In this document: piece by piece, positions 21,240 through 32,311 of the stretch
How the letters are laid out: every line of letters starts with the position of its first letter
Numbering within the stretch: the first letter of the stretch is position 1
NCBI RefSeq assembly: GCF_964355755.1
Contig: NC_092679.1
Span: 19,272,932-19,336,931, forward strand
Length of the DNA stretch: 64,000 nt
Source: Antedon mediterranea
Lineage: Eukaryota > Echinodermata > Crinoidea > Comatulida > Antedonidae
Direction: 5' to 3'
Made by a program: the position numbers and the translations under genes
Notes under the pieces: model-generated
The model's input: only the letters and a program-made list of their open reading frames with translations
The model's database searches: none
Told to the model about the DNA's origin: nothing

Positions 21240-23095
21240 GAGAGACGGGATAAAAGCGTGATCAAACTAAGGTGATCTATTTTAAAATATATGGCAATAT
21301 GGAATATTGGAATTCGTGGTAGATTATGGAATATTATAAGTAGCTTGTACGACAATGTTAAGGGGCAAGTAAGATTTGGTGACATTGAAACACAGTCTTT
21401 TGATATAGAAGAAGGTGTTAAGCAAGGGTGTGTCCTTTCCCCAACCCTGTTTTGCATAATAATGAACGAACTCACTAAATTATTACGAGAACACGCGTTA
21501 GGTGTGCGCATACACGATATCTGCCTTGGTAGCCTTTTTTGGGCCGACGATATTGTACTTTTAGCAGATAGCGAAAAAGAACTCAATAAAATGTTAGATT
21601 TAGTATCCTTATTTGCTAAAAAATGGAAATTTAATTTTAATAGTGAAAAGTCAAATGTTTTGATAATAGGCCAGAATCTGAATAGCGAAAAACTTTGGAA
21701 ATTGGGGGATACTTTTATATCTGAAGTTGAAACATATAAGTATCTTGGTGTATACATTTCTAGAAATCTAAAAGACAATTTCCACATCAATCAAGTTATT
21801 AAAAAGGGCAATAGGATCATTGCGTACATTAAATCTATTATAGATAGACTCAACAATTTTGATCGTGTTGTATATGGAGATATCCTTTGGAGAAGTATCG
21901 GCCTTCCGACTATTAACTATGCTTGTGCTGTATGTGTCAATACAAATACTAAAGACATACAAAGGATTGAGTCTCTTCAATTACAAATGGCGCGAACAAT
22001 TCTTAAAGCGAGTAGAAGCACTGCAAAAGAGGCACTTTATGGCGATCTAGGTTGGCAACCAATTAAAGTAACTCAGGATATTTTTAAAGCAAAATATATA
22101 AGAAATGTTATGTGTATGGAAATGTATCGTTGGCCAAAACTTATATTAAACACAATTATTAGACATAAGAATTTTAATTCAAGGTACCAATTTATTAATG
22201 AATTTGAAAAAACTTGTGATTATATTAAGTTCGATTTCAATGCCATTCTTAATGATATATGTACAGGTACTGATATTGATATAAACTGGGTCAAGCCATT
22301 TGAAAATACAATTAAACAATCGTATTCTACTTTTTGGAAACAAGAAGTATTAAGAAAATCATCTTTGCTTGATTACTCTTTGATAAAAGAGTCACCTAGC
22401 CTAGAACCTTACCTACTGGATAAAACAGATTTTTATGGCTCAAGTTTAAAATTTAAACTTCGTATAAACACTTTACCACTTGGAAAAATTACAAATAAGT
22501 GGAACATTGATAATCTAAATGACAAGTGTAAGGTTTGTGGGTCAGGTGAAGAAGATGTTAAACATTTCCTGTTTATTTGTAATAAGTTACATTGTATTAG
22601 AATGGAAGAATTACAAACACTTCAACATAAACTTATTGCAATAAATTGTGTAGATACTTGGGTAAATTTTATTTCTGGTGACCTATCTATTAAGGTTCAA
22701 TATGTCCTAGGAAGCACGTTATTCCATAAAAATAACTCTCACGACATTTATGCTGTATTTGACAGTTATTGTAAAATGTACACAAGCCGTGCTTGGAAAT
22801 TAAGAAATGCAATTGTATTACAAATTTGAACTGTTTTATTTTTTAAAAAAAAGTGTTTTCTTTTCCATTGCTGTTGCAAAATTAGTAGTTGTATATTAGT
22901 GTAGTTTTAGTTTGTAAATAAGTTTTGTAATAGCGTCGAGTCAAATTTTATGTCTATCTCAAATATGTTTTATTTTCGTTTCAGTTTTTATTTTTCATTG
23001 TTTTTGTATTGAATTTTGTAATTGGTATGGACGCACCATCTACGCATGTGTGCCACTGTTAAAAAAGTGTTGTTCCAAATAAATATTATTATAGT
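21240..23095 (+). mobile_element. 5'-truncated non-LTR retrotransposon (LINE)
   Basis: The copy starts inside the reverse transcriptase. 21240-21290 preserves a frame-disrupted remnant of the region before the GIRGRLW motif. After the open frame (21291-22829) comes a 3' UTR ending near CCAAATAAATATTATTATAG. The left boundary is uncertain and no target duplication was found. It is probably in the formin upstream region, plus strand. Confidence 0.85.
21291..22829 (+). CDS. LINE reverse transcriptase C-terminal part
   Basis: 512 uninterrupted codons. VKQGCVLSPTLFCIIMNELT (about residues 43-62) is the LINE palm motif with the P-x-L-F pattern. LFWADDIVLLAD is the catalytic motif, with Trp where Tyr or Phe normally precedes ADD. 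KSNVLIIG and YKYLGVYIS are the following conserved blocks. The C-terminal half carries CKVCGSGEEDVKHFLFIC, a C-x2-C...H-x4-C zinc-finger-like motif common at the end of LINE ORF2. The endonuclease and fingers are missing through 5' truncation. The absence of stops suggests a fairly recent insertion. The clade (CR1/L2/Jockey-like) is not resolved by eye; the antisense 243-codon frame is a shadow. Confidence 0.88.
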   Translation: MAIWNIGIRGRLWNIISSLYDNVKGQVRFGDIETQSFDIEEGVKQGCVLSPTLFCIIMNELTKLLREHALGVRIHDICLGSLFWADDIVLLADSEKELNKMLDLVSLFAKKWKFNFNSEKSNVLIIGQNLNSEKLWKLGDTFISEVETYKYLGVYISRNLKDNFHINQVIKKGNRIIAYIKSIIDRLNNFDRVVYGDILWRSIGLPTINYACAVCVNTNTKDIQRIESLQLQMARTILKASRSTAKEALYGDLGWQPIKVTQDIFKAKYIRNVMCMEMYRWPKLILNTIIRHKNFNSRYQFINEFEKTCDYIKFDFNAILNDICTGTDIDINWVKPFENTIKQSYSTFWKQEVLRKSSLLDYSLIKESPSLEPYLLDKTDFYGSSLKFKLRINTLPLGKITNKWNIDNLNDKCKVCGSGEEDVKHFLFICNKLHCIRMEELQTLQHKLIAINCVDTWVNFISGDLSIKVQYVLGSTLFHKNNSHDIYAVFDSYCKMYTSRAWKLRNAIVLQI

Positions 23096-23099
23096 AGTA

Positions 23100-24850
23100 A
23101 AATACTGAATTATTTTAGAAAATCTTAGCATCTACCGGCATAAAGTAAACAATAATGTAGGTTTGACCAGCACTTTTCCAAGCGTTGCACGCCAATTAAT
23201 ATTTGCATATCTCAGATAAATTGTACCTTTAGCAAAGTTTCAGGATTGAAACTCCTGTGATTAACGGAAAACCTGGGAGGTCTGACATAGCAATGTTCAG
23301 TTTTAACACACCAGGTTTGTAAAACCGCAGTATATAAAATTATGAACCCCTAAATCTACTGTTTCATTATCATTGTTAAATATAAAATTTTCATCAAGAA
23401 TAACAGATTTATACTTGCCAATTTAGATTAGAAAACCACTATCAATCGTACAATAATAAACACTTTTTTCAGAGCACAGAAGCAATACAGCTCAGTAGTT
23501 TGAATACATTAACCAAATACTGCAAAAATCATATGTATTGAAAGTGTCTTATAATGCTTTTAAAATTATAAAACACTTGAAACTGAATAAAATAAAACGC
23601 ACAATCAGTTGAGTAGCAGGATATAAAACAAATTGTACTTAAGTGGTGATATATCTATAAAATCCATGGTGATTATTTGTACCACATCAAAAGATTATAA
23701 AACATAAAAATAAGAATCACACTGTCATTGTCAATTTATCGTGAAGTCACAATTTGTATACTAATAGTTTACATTGCAGCTACAGTTGTAGGAAAATTTA
23801 TCAATGTTAAAAAATGAAACTTTATTAAATTCATGGGTCAATTTTATTACAAACTATAAAAGAGATATAAATAGAAAAAAAATTAAGTGCCTGAAAAATG
23901 TATCCATAGTGTTTTAAAGGCAAATACGTTTTATTTTTTAATTTGTTGATGTTAATCATAAGTTAGAATTACATACGGTATCTGGTCTTGGTTTTTTGCA
24001 AGAAATAAAATAAAAGCACTCAGAAACCGAGTGAAATCAGAGGACGCATGTTTTATTTGTGAAGTTATTATACACCGATTTTTCTGTACTGTAAGTATAT
24101 ACTGTACCCATTCTATTTTGCCAAGTACAGTAATAAGAATATAATATCTAGTAACAACCTTTCCTTTTTTAGCAGTCTGTCTAGAAAAGGTAACAAGGTT
24201 ATCAGCACAAAAGTGTATAAAATATGATGGTCTAACTAGATACAGTTGAAATGATTGAAAACATTAGAATAAACTTGCGATTTCTTTTATATATGCACCA
24301 AGAAAATGTTATAAAATATTAAATAATCGCGATCATAGTATTTATAATGGATACTATACTATACTATACTGTACCAATCATCGTCGTACATTACAAAGTA
24401 AATTTTTACAAAACTCATTTATAAGCCGATTCGGATTTTAATAGACAGGAAATCAGAGAGATAGCATAATGGTTTAAAATGCAATAAGATGAAATAACAC
24501 TATTTACTTTTAAGAGCGTTTGAATGCAAAATATGGAAGTATAAGACTAAGACTAAAAGATCATGTCAAAAATTTGAAAGCTTTTTTTTTAGTATAATTA
24601 TTGATTCATGTTTACTACAGTAATTTAAAATTTGTATGAAAAAGTGGAAACTCATATTTTTATGCCAATCCATTGTTTTTAACAAGATTTTACAGTATAT
24701 ATTTATATTTATATATATCTGCTAACTTTTCTGGCTGTTTACTTTATCATTTTGATTTAGCTTTTCGCTTTTTTTTTGTATCTCCATAGAGATCCAGCCA
24801 CTGATACCCACAGCATTGTCATTTGTTTCAGTAATTTGCCTTTGGATTTA

Positions 24851-24889
<39 letters not shown>

Positions 24890-25430
24890 TTTATTTTCCC
24901 CTTGTACTTGGGAAAAAAAAAATGTTGAGGTTTGGTGTTTTGGTGTTTTTATTTATGTTTTTATCTGTGTCTATTTTAATTGTTATTATTTTATGTATTT
25001 GTTCACTCATAAGCCAGAATTGGCTGGTCTTTAAATAAATAAATAAATACAAAAAATACCTGAAATTGTAGCAGTAGTCACTCCAGTAGAAACACTTTGA
25101 CATAATTCATAACCAAAAAAAGCTACGTCGTCATTAAATGCTAGGCTACAGAAAATGCTCACGCAAGGATTGACGACACAAATGACACAAGGGAACAGTA
25201 CAGTATGTTGAAGCAAAACCATTGCTTTAATTTATGATACAAAATGTAAAATGTACTCTACCTTTATCCTTGTTGATGTCTGAACAGCAAAGAACTGACT
25301 AGGCCAGAGATTCTCTGCAAATAGAATAATAAAACTTTAATACTTCACATACTGTACTGGTATAAAACCTTTAATACAAAATTTTGTTTGGACAATTAAC
25401 CGACTGTACTGTACTGTACACATGTCAGTA
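23100..25430. other. Intergenic, AT-rich, with TA microsatellite and a retroelement tail
   Basis: No gene is seen. 24848-24886 is a TA run. 24895-25050 reads like a LINE 3' end: CCCCTTGTACTTGGG, GCCAGAATTGGCTGGTC, then an AAATAAATAAATA run. The remainder lacks recognisable features. Confidence 0.55.
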
Positions 25431-25437
25431 TTAAAGC

Positions 25438-25617
25438 CAATTTATACAGAAAAGCAGAAACGGTACGCATAAAAACGATGTGTAGCTTGTTCCATGTAGA
25501 ATCTGTATCTATCCTGAGCGGAAAACCGCCTGTCCTCTCCGCATTGTGTGTAAATGGTCATGTAAAACATAGATTCTATATTTTTATTGCCGTTACCGCT
25601 CGTCTGTGTAAATTGAC
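25438..25617. mobile_element. Short inverted-repeat element (MITE-G)
   Basis: CAATTTATACAGAAAAGCAG at the left pairs imperfectly with CGCTCGTCTGTGTAAATTG at the right over about 30 bp. The two opposed 68-74 codon frames are by-products of the fold. Confidence 0.65.
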
Positions 25618-25702
25618 CTTTATTATGGAAAACTACTATTTTGTGATTATGAACAGTATTTTGCAAATGGTACCCTCATCTTGAAGGACAAATATGACGC
25701 TA

Positions 25703-25854
25703 TCTCAGCTTGGTTCCTACTAGGACGCAACGCAATGAGATAAGCCGCAACTCAAGCAAATTGACCAATTAAATCAATGGATTATTCAAACTATTGCTTT
25801 TGATTGGTCAATTCGCTTACGTTCTTGCAATACGTCATATGTGAACCAAGCTAA
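25703..25854. mobile_element. Short inverted-repeat element (MITE-H)
   Basis: CAGCTTGGTTCCTACTAGGA at the left pairs with CATATGTGAACCAAGCTAA at the right. Inner segments AATTGACCAATTAAA and TTTTGATTGGTCAATT also pair. Confidence 0.65.
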
Positions 25855-25859
25855 TAGTA

Positions 25860-27000
25860 ATGTAATTTTATAATCCTTGTCTCTGATAGCTTAGCCCTTT
25901 TACTCACATAAGGTATAAAACTTACATTTTAAAACCGTAGTACTAGTAGTACTGTACTATTACATACTGTACTGTACTATACTAAGTATTCATATGCTAA
26001 AACGACTGTAGTGTTAAACAATTGGAAGGAAAAACACCTGTAAATGATTTTCAAACTTACAACTCTTGTTCGCATTCCAACATCAAATCAATCAATAACA
26101 CTCAGTATAATAAATGTTTATTTTCCAGTTATGTAATAATGGAAGAATGTTTATTTACTAATATTACAATGGAGGAATGTTTATTTTATGCAACAATTTC
26201 CTGAATGCTTTATCATATTGCATATCATAATGCAAATTGTGTATCAAAATAAATGTATGAAATCATCTAAAAATTATACTTTAACCTCACCAATGACCTT
26301 TTATAAGCAGTACCTTAACATCCCAAGAGGCTCTAACATTATGAGTGGAGTCATTAAAGGCAACGAGACCTATCAGGACTTGCACAGCATACTAAACTGT
26401 ATGAAGATATTAAACCGTTAAGAATAGTAGATTTAAAATGGACTTGAAAATATACTGTAGCATCATGAAGAATAATCATCATAAAGTTGTCGTAATAGTT
26501 TCATGAAAATAATTAATAATCAAAATGAAATAATATTGGAGATAAGATTGAAGATATTAAACGGTTACAAATATAAGATTTAAATAAAATGGACATTTAA
26601 ATGTAGCATCATGAAGAATATTCAACATAAAGTTGTCTTTAAATTCATATAAAGGTTCAAAAATCGAATACGGTAACATGAAAGAAATATTAGCAAATGC
26701 AAAAATTACACTGTTACAGTAGTAGTACTTTTTCTAGTATTCTCCGACATTCTGAATTTATTGTAATGTTTAGTTACTATATAAACAAATCTTTTAAAAT
26801 CAATAATTTATAAAACTTTGTTTAGTTATTGATATAATAAATTAAACTAGAAAACTAGAAAATCTTAATCTTGAAAATGATAGATTAAAACGAGGAAGGA
26901 TTTCAATTTGGGTCATCACCGTTTGTTTGTGTAATCAAAATACAGAAACAAGACGTGAAGTAATTCAACAGCCATCTGTTCTGTTAACTTTCCACCTCTA
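25860..27000. other. Intergenic, no supported gene
   Basis: A 77-codon frame at 26188-26421 (plus) contains IPRGSNIMSGVIKGNETYQD, slightly more protein-like than its surroundings. It has no family I recognise and no convincing splice context. The rest is AT-rich. Confidence 0.35.
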
Positions 27001-27007
27001 TCGGCTA

Positions 27008-27174
27008 AAGCTCTGTCTACACATCAAACTAGTTTGAGTGTGATATGCCCAAATATGGTAGCAATATGTCCAAATATGGTAGTGATATGACATCATCATG
27101 TCCATATATGGGTACAGTACATCACATTTTATTTTTCACATAAAGTTCGATAGTGTACTGTATAGACAGAGCTT
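27008..27174. mobile_element. MITE-A copy
   Basis: AAGCTCTGTCTACACATCAA and ATAGACAGAGCTT are flanked by TAA on both sides. The interior has two CAAATATGGTAG units. Confidence 0.9.
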
Positions 27175-27179
27175 AACAT

Positions 27180-29435
27180 CCAAAATTCTCAGCCATAATC
27201 CATTTCATATTTCATTAAAATTAAATTCCTATAGTATTAAGAATTTTAAATAGAATATTTATTAAGTTTGAACAATCAATACATTCATAATGCAACATTG
27301 ATAATAAAGTTTTGTTATTAAAATTTCAGAAGCATTTGTGGACTCGCGGCAGTTTTGTTGTCTGTAATCCATGGCTCCTTTGGGAGATATGTTAATGGTA
27401 ATTGTACTAATTTATCATTATAATGACTGGTTATCCAATGTATCATTTAAAGCCTGGTTTATACAACAAATCCACAATCTTGTCAATCTACAAAATTCTT
27501 TTCCAAAGATGATATCAATAACCAAGTATAATCCCATGGGACTAAGTCTGTAAAAATGTATCTATGAAATTTGGAGGACAAATAGGAGGTGGGAATCAAA
27601 TCTAGTCATATTGCAATAAACAATTATTATGTCAGAGTTGAGGACAGGGTTCATGGAATGTACCATTATCTGGTAGGGGTTTTTAATATTGTAGCTCTTT
27701 TTTTAGAGAGAATAGGCCAATGTAAGTTTATCCATGTATAAAGCTAGGCACAAAATAGACTAAAGTATTTTAAAATGCTGTTCAGGCCATGTGAAATTAC
27801 TTCATACATTTTCTTTAAAATATCAAATCTTTTTGATGGCCTTACATTACACATTGCTTTATATTTATCTTAATGGGAATAATATTCAAATCTTAGTTTA
27901 AGAATGGTAATTGAGAAATTGTGTATTGTCTTCTACTTGTACTTAATAGGCTATTAGTATTACGAAACAGGTAAATTGTCCAAGAGACGATAATAACATC
28001 TTCTTTCATACTAAATGAAGTCTAGATATATATTTGTCTACTGTGGAGTTTGGTTACAACTTTTAATGTTTAAGCATTGCTATTCTTAATTGTAAAAAGC
28101 ACTTTATTCCATTGATTATCTTCACCCAGGAGAAAAATGGGTACTGAATGTACATACCAATGCTGCTCTAATTAATTTTCCAACATTAGAATGACAAATT
28201 GTGTGTTTTGTAGCATTTGATTGAATTAATTTCTGATTATTAATATTAATTATTATATAATAAATTAATTAAATATTGTAAGTGAGTATGGTTGGTATAA
28301 TTAATAATATTAGCTGAAAACGGTTCTTTTTCTGAAAGAATGTTATGAAAGAAACTGTGTAAAAATTCACCAATGTGTAGCATAAAGAAATGCTACACAT
28401 AATATAATAATATAAATATAATAATGCAATATTTATATAGCGCTATTTCGTAACAAAGATCAGAGTGTTTCTAGTGTTTGTTGATTTAATTAAAATTATC
28501 TAGACTCTGAGCAGGAAATAGGCTAACCAAAGACAACCCATTAATGACAACAACAAAAACACCACCCCACTGTTCCCCCCGCTATTTAAGGTGCAATAGC
28601 CATAGTAGTGTTTGTTGTCTATGCCTATGTTTTAAAATATGCAGTTTACAAAACCACCACTGAGCACAAATTCCAATGCAATTTGTGTAATCTCAGGTCT
28701 TTAATTTTATAATACCATAAAACATACACTAAATGGCCACAATCTTTTATACCTTAAATCTAAGCAATTTATATCAATTTTCCACACTGGTTCCCATCAA
28801 TAAAAGAAACATTGTATTTCTGTGGATAACCCTGACTCTGTACAAAATTAGTTTATTTTATTATGCATCAATTCCCTTTACAAATATATAAAAATAATAG
28901 TTACTTTAAGGAACCACCTGCCTGCCAATATTACTACTTTTTTCTGACACTGTACAATACAACTGTACTTTTGTATTCTGATTCACACTAGTTCAAAATG
29001 GTTTTTTTGCATGACCATCTATCTATTTTAACTGTGGTTTAAATGGGGCAAAGATCCCGCTTGTAGTTTCGGGCTTATATGGTGATTCCCCCTGAGAAAA
29101 AAAGTATAAAAAATAAATAGTATAGCAAATTATTTAAATAAATATCTCCACATTTTACAGAATTTTTATTATAATATCCTCTTTTGTTTAATATTTAAAT
29201 TGATAAATTTATGTACACTCATTGCTGAGTATTTCACAAAAACATTTAATCTAATTTGATAGTGTGGACAGAGACTTTATAATCAAATGGGACAACCAGC
29301 TACTGATGCATTTACTGATTAATGCTAATACTTCAAACACCTTTTACAATAATTGATCATCATATAATTATTGTAACAAAAATGGCAATGATCAGGCTCT
29401 AATCGGCTAGTATTAGATGCGTTGATGCGTTTAAT
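27180..29435. other. Intergenic, fragments of known repeats only
   Basis: 27714-27770 resembles the MITE-B right end and its flank (TTTATCCATGTATAAAGCTA). 29247-29279 is a MITE-A right-end fragment (TTTGATAGTGTGGACAGAG). 28435-28450 carries TTTATATAGCGCTATT. No gene is seen. Confidence 0.5.
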
Positions 29436-29439
29436 TTTA

Positions 29440-29575
29440 AACATATGGTGGTGATATGGTGGTGATTTGATGGTGATGGTGATGGTGATGATTTGATGGT
29501 GGTGGTGATTTGATGGTGGTGGTGATTTGATTGGTGGAGGAGGTGATGGTGGATTGATAGTGGTGGAGGTGCAAT
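29440..29575. repeat. GATGGTGGT-type microsatellite
   Basis: Irregular runs of GATGGTGGT, GATTTGATGG and GGTGGAGG. Confidence 0.9.
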
Positions 29576-29762
29576 TTTAAAGCACTTAACAGAAACTTAT
29601 CCCATTCTGCCTTTAGATCAGATCCCTCACATTTGATTTGTATAACAATTATATAACAAACTTGAGGGTAGGATTATCTACTCAATGGTAGATTTTACCC
29701 GAGTCAGTGGTACAGTACGTACCTTTCAAACCAAAAGCAATTTATTTATTTGCTAAACATTA

Positions 29763-29921
29763 AGGTTTATCGCAAATCAAGTGATTTGCGAGAAACGTCA
29801 TTGCACAAAGCATGATTGGAAGGCCCGGTATATAAAGTATATACATTTTTTATTATACAGTGGAGCTATTTCTCCAAAACTCTTCCCATCATGCATCGCT
29901 CACGCTATTTGCGATAAACCT
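29763..29921. mobile_element. Short inverted-repeat element (MITE-E), TA flanks
   Basis: AGGTTTATCGCAAAT at the left exactly mirrors ATTTGCGATAAACCT at the right, with TA on each side. This fits a Tc1/mariner-type non-autonomous element of 159 bp. Confidence 0.82.
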
Positions 29922-30173
29922 TATTTGGCAATACTATACAGTAGCTCAATGTGGTTTCAGTCAAAATGATGTATCACTTAGATAATAAAATAATTTTTGG
30001 GAGTGCTGTTACTCTTATTTTTTACTAATGGAATACAAAATAATGTTCTACGTCTTTTTCTTTCATTGTCATCACATATTAAAGCCAATCATCAATCAAT
30101 AATTTCAAACTGAAATATGAATTTTTTATAACTAGAAAATGATTATGCATCTGTTTTAAACTAAGTATTCATT

Positions 30174-30290
30174 GCTTCACTTACAATACCTTATGTCTAG
30201 CCATATGGCCATCCTGAGGAAAAGTAACCTGCTTCACTTACAATACCTTATGTCTAGCCATATGGCCATCCTGAGGAAAAGTAACCTGAG
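30174..30290. repeat. 57-bp direct duplication
   Basis: TGCTTCACTTACAATACC, TATGTCTAGCCATATGGCC and ATCCTGAGGAAAAGTAACCT occur twice, 57 bp apart and virtually identical. Confidence 0.95.
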
Positions 30291-30959
30291 ACATCAAATT
30301 AATAAATTAAAGGCATTGAGTCATATTAAATAAAATATTTAATAAAATTTACGTGGTATGTGAAGACAAAAATAACAATGCAATTTATAATTGTATTAAT
30401 GAATAAAAATAGTATACAGTATTAATGTACAGTAGATAGGCTATGTGTAGTGTCTGTAGTAGTTAGGCCAGATTAAAATGTCGGCCTGTCTACATTCATG
30501 TAGAGTAGGCCTAGTAACAGTAGTACAGATGTTCCAACCCCGAATATTCAAAAAAAATTTTGCACTGTTCTGAATCCTGTTTTTTAGGTTATTTCTGTCT
30601 CTAAATACATATTATAGATAGAGGGCGTAAACACTTCAAATCCGCTAAAAAAAATGTAGACTGCCCGAAATTGTTAACTTGGGGGTTGGAACATCTGCAA
30701 GTACAGTAGTAGCAAAGGGATTTTCTTTAGCGGCAGAAGCCGAACAGACTTGGTAAATATTTTTCCTTGGTGGCAGACCATGAATTTGACCGTTCCATAC
30801 CTGGCAGCAAAAATGAACGACGGATGTAGAAAATGTAGTAAAATGAACTGCAGGCTATACAAATTAGAAAAAGCAATCCAACCAACATAAAAAATAATGG
30901 AATTTCTATAATAAATAAGCTAAGCTAAAGATATATGGTAAAATTTGCCATTTTGCCAA

Positions 30960-31140
30960 CAGCCAGTTTGGACGAGCAGGTTACCGCGCAGGAGAAAAGG
31001 CAATCAGCCGCCTTCTTTCTCGCCTGCCTCTCTCAGCTCTCCTCCTACTCCACGTCGTACTACTACTACTAGCTAGCCAGCTTCGACTGCATGTGTCTTC
31101 GTTCGTCGTCAAGAAGTACCAAACAGTTTGGCGTAAAAGC
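30960..31140. promoter_or_regulatory. GC- and CpG-richer island, candidate promoter or leader exon
   Basis: In an otherwise AT-rich intergenic region this stretch holds GCGCAGG, GCCGCC, CGTCGTAC and TTCGTTCGTCGTC. It lies 1.2 kb upstream of the RAB3GAP2 start. On the minus strand CTCCTGCGCG is followed by GTAACC, a possible donor for a formin leader exon. It may serve either gene or both; the evidence is compositional. Confidence 0.4.
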
Positions 31141-32284
31141 TAATAAAAATTTTTATATGATAAACAAAGGGCAGTTAATGATTAACTAACCTCTAACTAT
31201 GTGAAATGGTACAAATAATCCAAAATAAGTTCATTTCGGGAAAGTAAACAACCTCTATCATCCATCCATGTCATGAGCAGTCAGCTTGCAGACAGGTTGT
31301 TGAGAAAAAATGTAGACCGTCTTTTTAACAATCTCAACTTTGACCCAAATGGCAATGTTGACACGCTTCAGTTGTTATTGGATTTTTTTTTATTTAATCG
31401 TCGCGTAATTAAACAAAAATATAACAATTACAAACATATGGAATTCATTTCAACACCCGCAAATATACGTGGAAATAGATATTTTGTAATATAATTTTTT
31501 TTAAAGGTATTTTAATAACATTGAGCGCCAATGATACGTGTAATTATTTTTATAGTACAATTGTTTACAAATGGAACGAAGTTGATTTATGTTCTCTGAA
31601 AAAAAGATCATGAATGAATTAATGAATTTGCGGAATGTGATTAAAATTATAATTTTATTGCATGCGGTCATCCTCCCAAATGTAACTGAATGGCGACGCA
31701 AATTTATCACACATTCCGCCGATAATTATGATTTTTTATAGTTTTACAGTTTTGTGTTACTCCTTCCAACTGCTAAATTTGAGTGCCTATGTTGAGATAG
31801 AAACATTGCATAATTCAATTAAATTTGTTTTAAATATAAAACTAAAAATTAAAATAATATAATATATACAATGAACTCAAGAAAAAGAAAATAAGTAGCA
31901 ACAATTGTATTGTACACTTACTCTTAGAATAATAATATTGATAAAAATATATAAATTTAAAATTTAAATAAGTATACAATTGATTCGTAAAATTCATATG
32001 ACAAAATCAACTTTTTTAGGATAATCATCACTAGGCCTAAATCAACCTAAATCATGTTATAATTATAACTTGAGTAACTTTTTTTTGTTTATACGAAAAT
32101 CTAAAAAAAAATATAAATTTTCTATGAAGTTTCAATACATAGAACCTTATTAATATTATTTCGTATCCTTTTTAGGAACGTTTATAGTGTTCATCCAATG
32201 AAAACTAGTTATTACAGGGATTTCCACCTCTTGAGTGATCCAATCGAAATACAGCGATACGTAAACAAAATTGACTCATTCGCC
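31141..32284. other. AT-rich upstream region of RAB3GAP2
   Basis: No supported gene. Frames of 73 and 69 codons near 31273-31710 have no recognisable motif. Confidence 0.5.
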
Positions 32285-32299
32285 ATGAAAGTATCGTAA
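32285..32299 (+). promoter_or_regulatory. Four-codon upstream ORF before RAB3GAP2
   Basis: ATG AAA GTA TCG TAA ends 12 bp before the RAB3GAP2 ATG at 32312. If it lies in the transcript it could reduce initiation at the main start. Whether it is transcribed is unknown. Confidence 0.4.
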
Positions 32300-32311
32300 A
32301 ATCACATAAAA

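Noticed and set aside
21059-21790. 243-codon minus frame
   Set aside because: Antisense to the LINE reverse transcriptase, no domain of its own.
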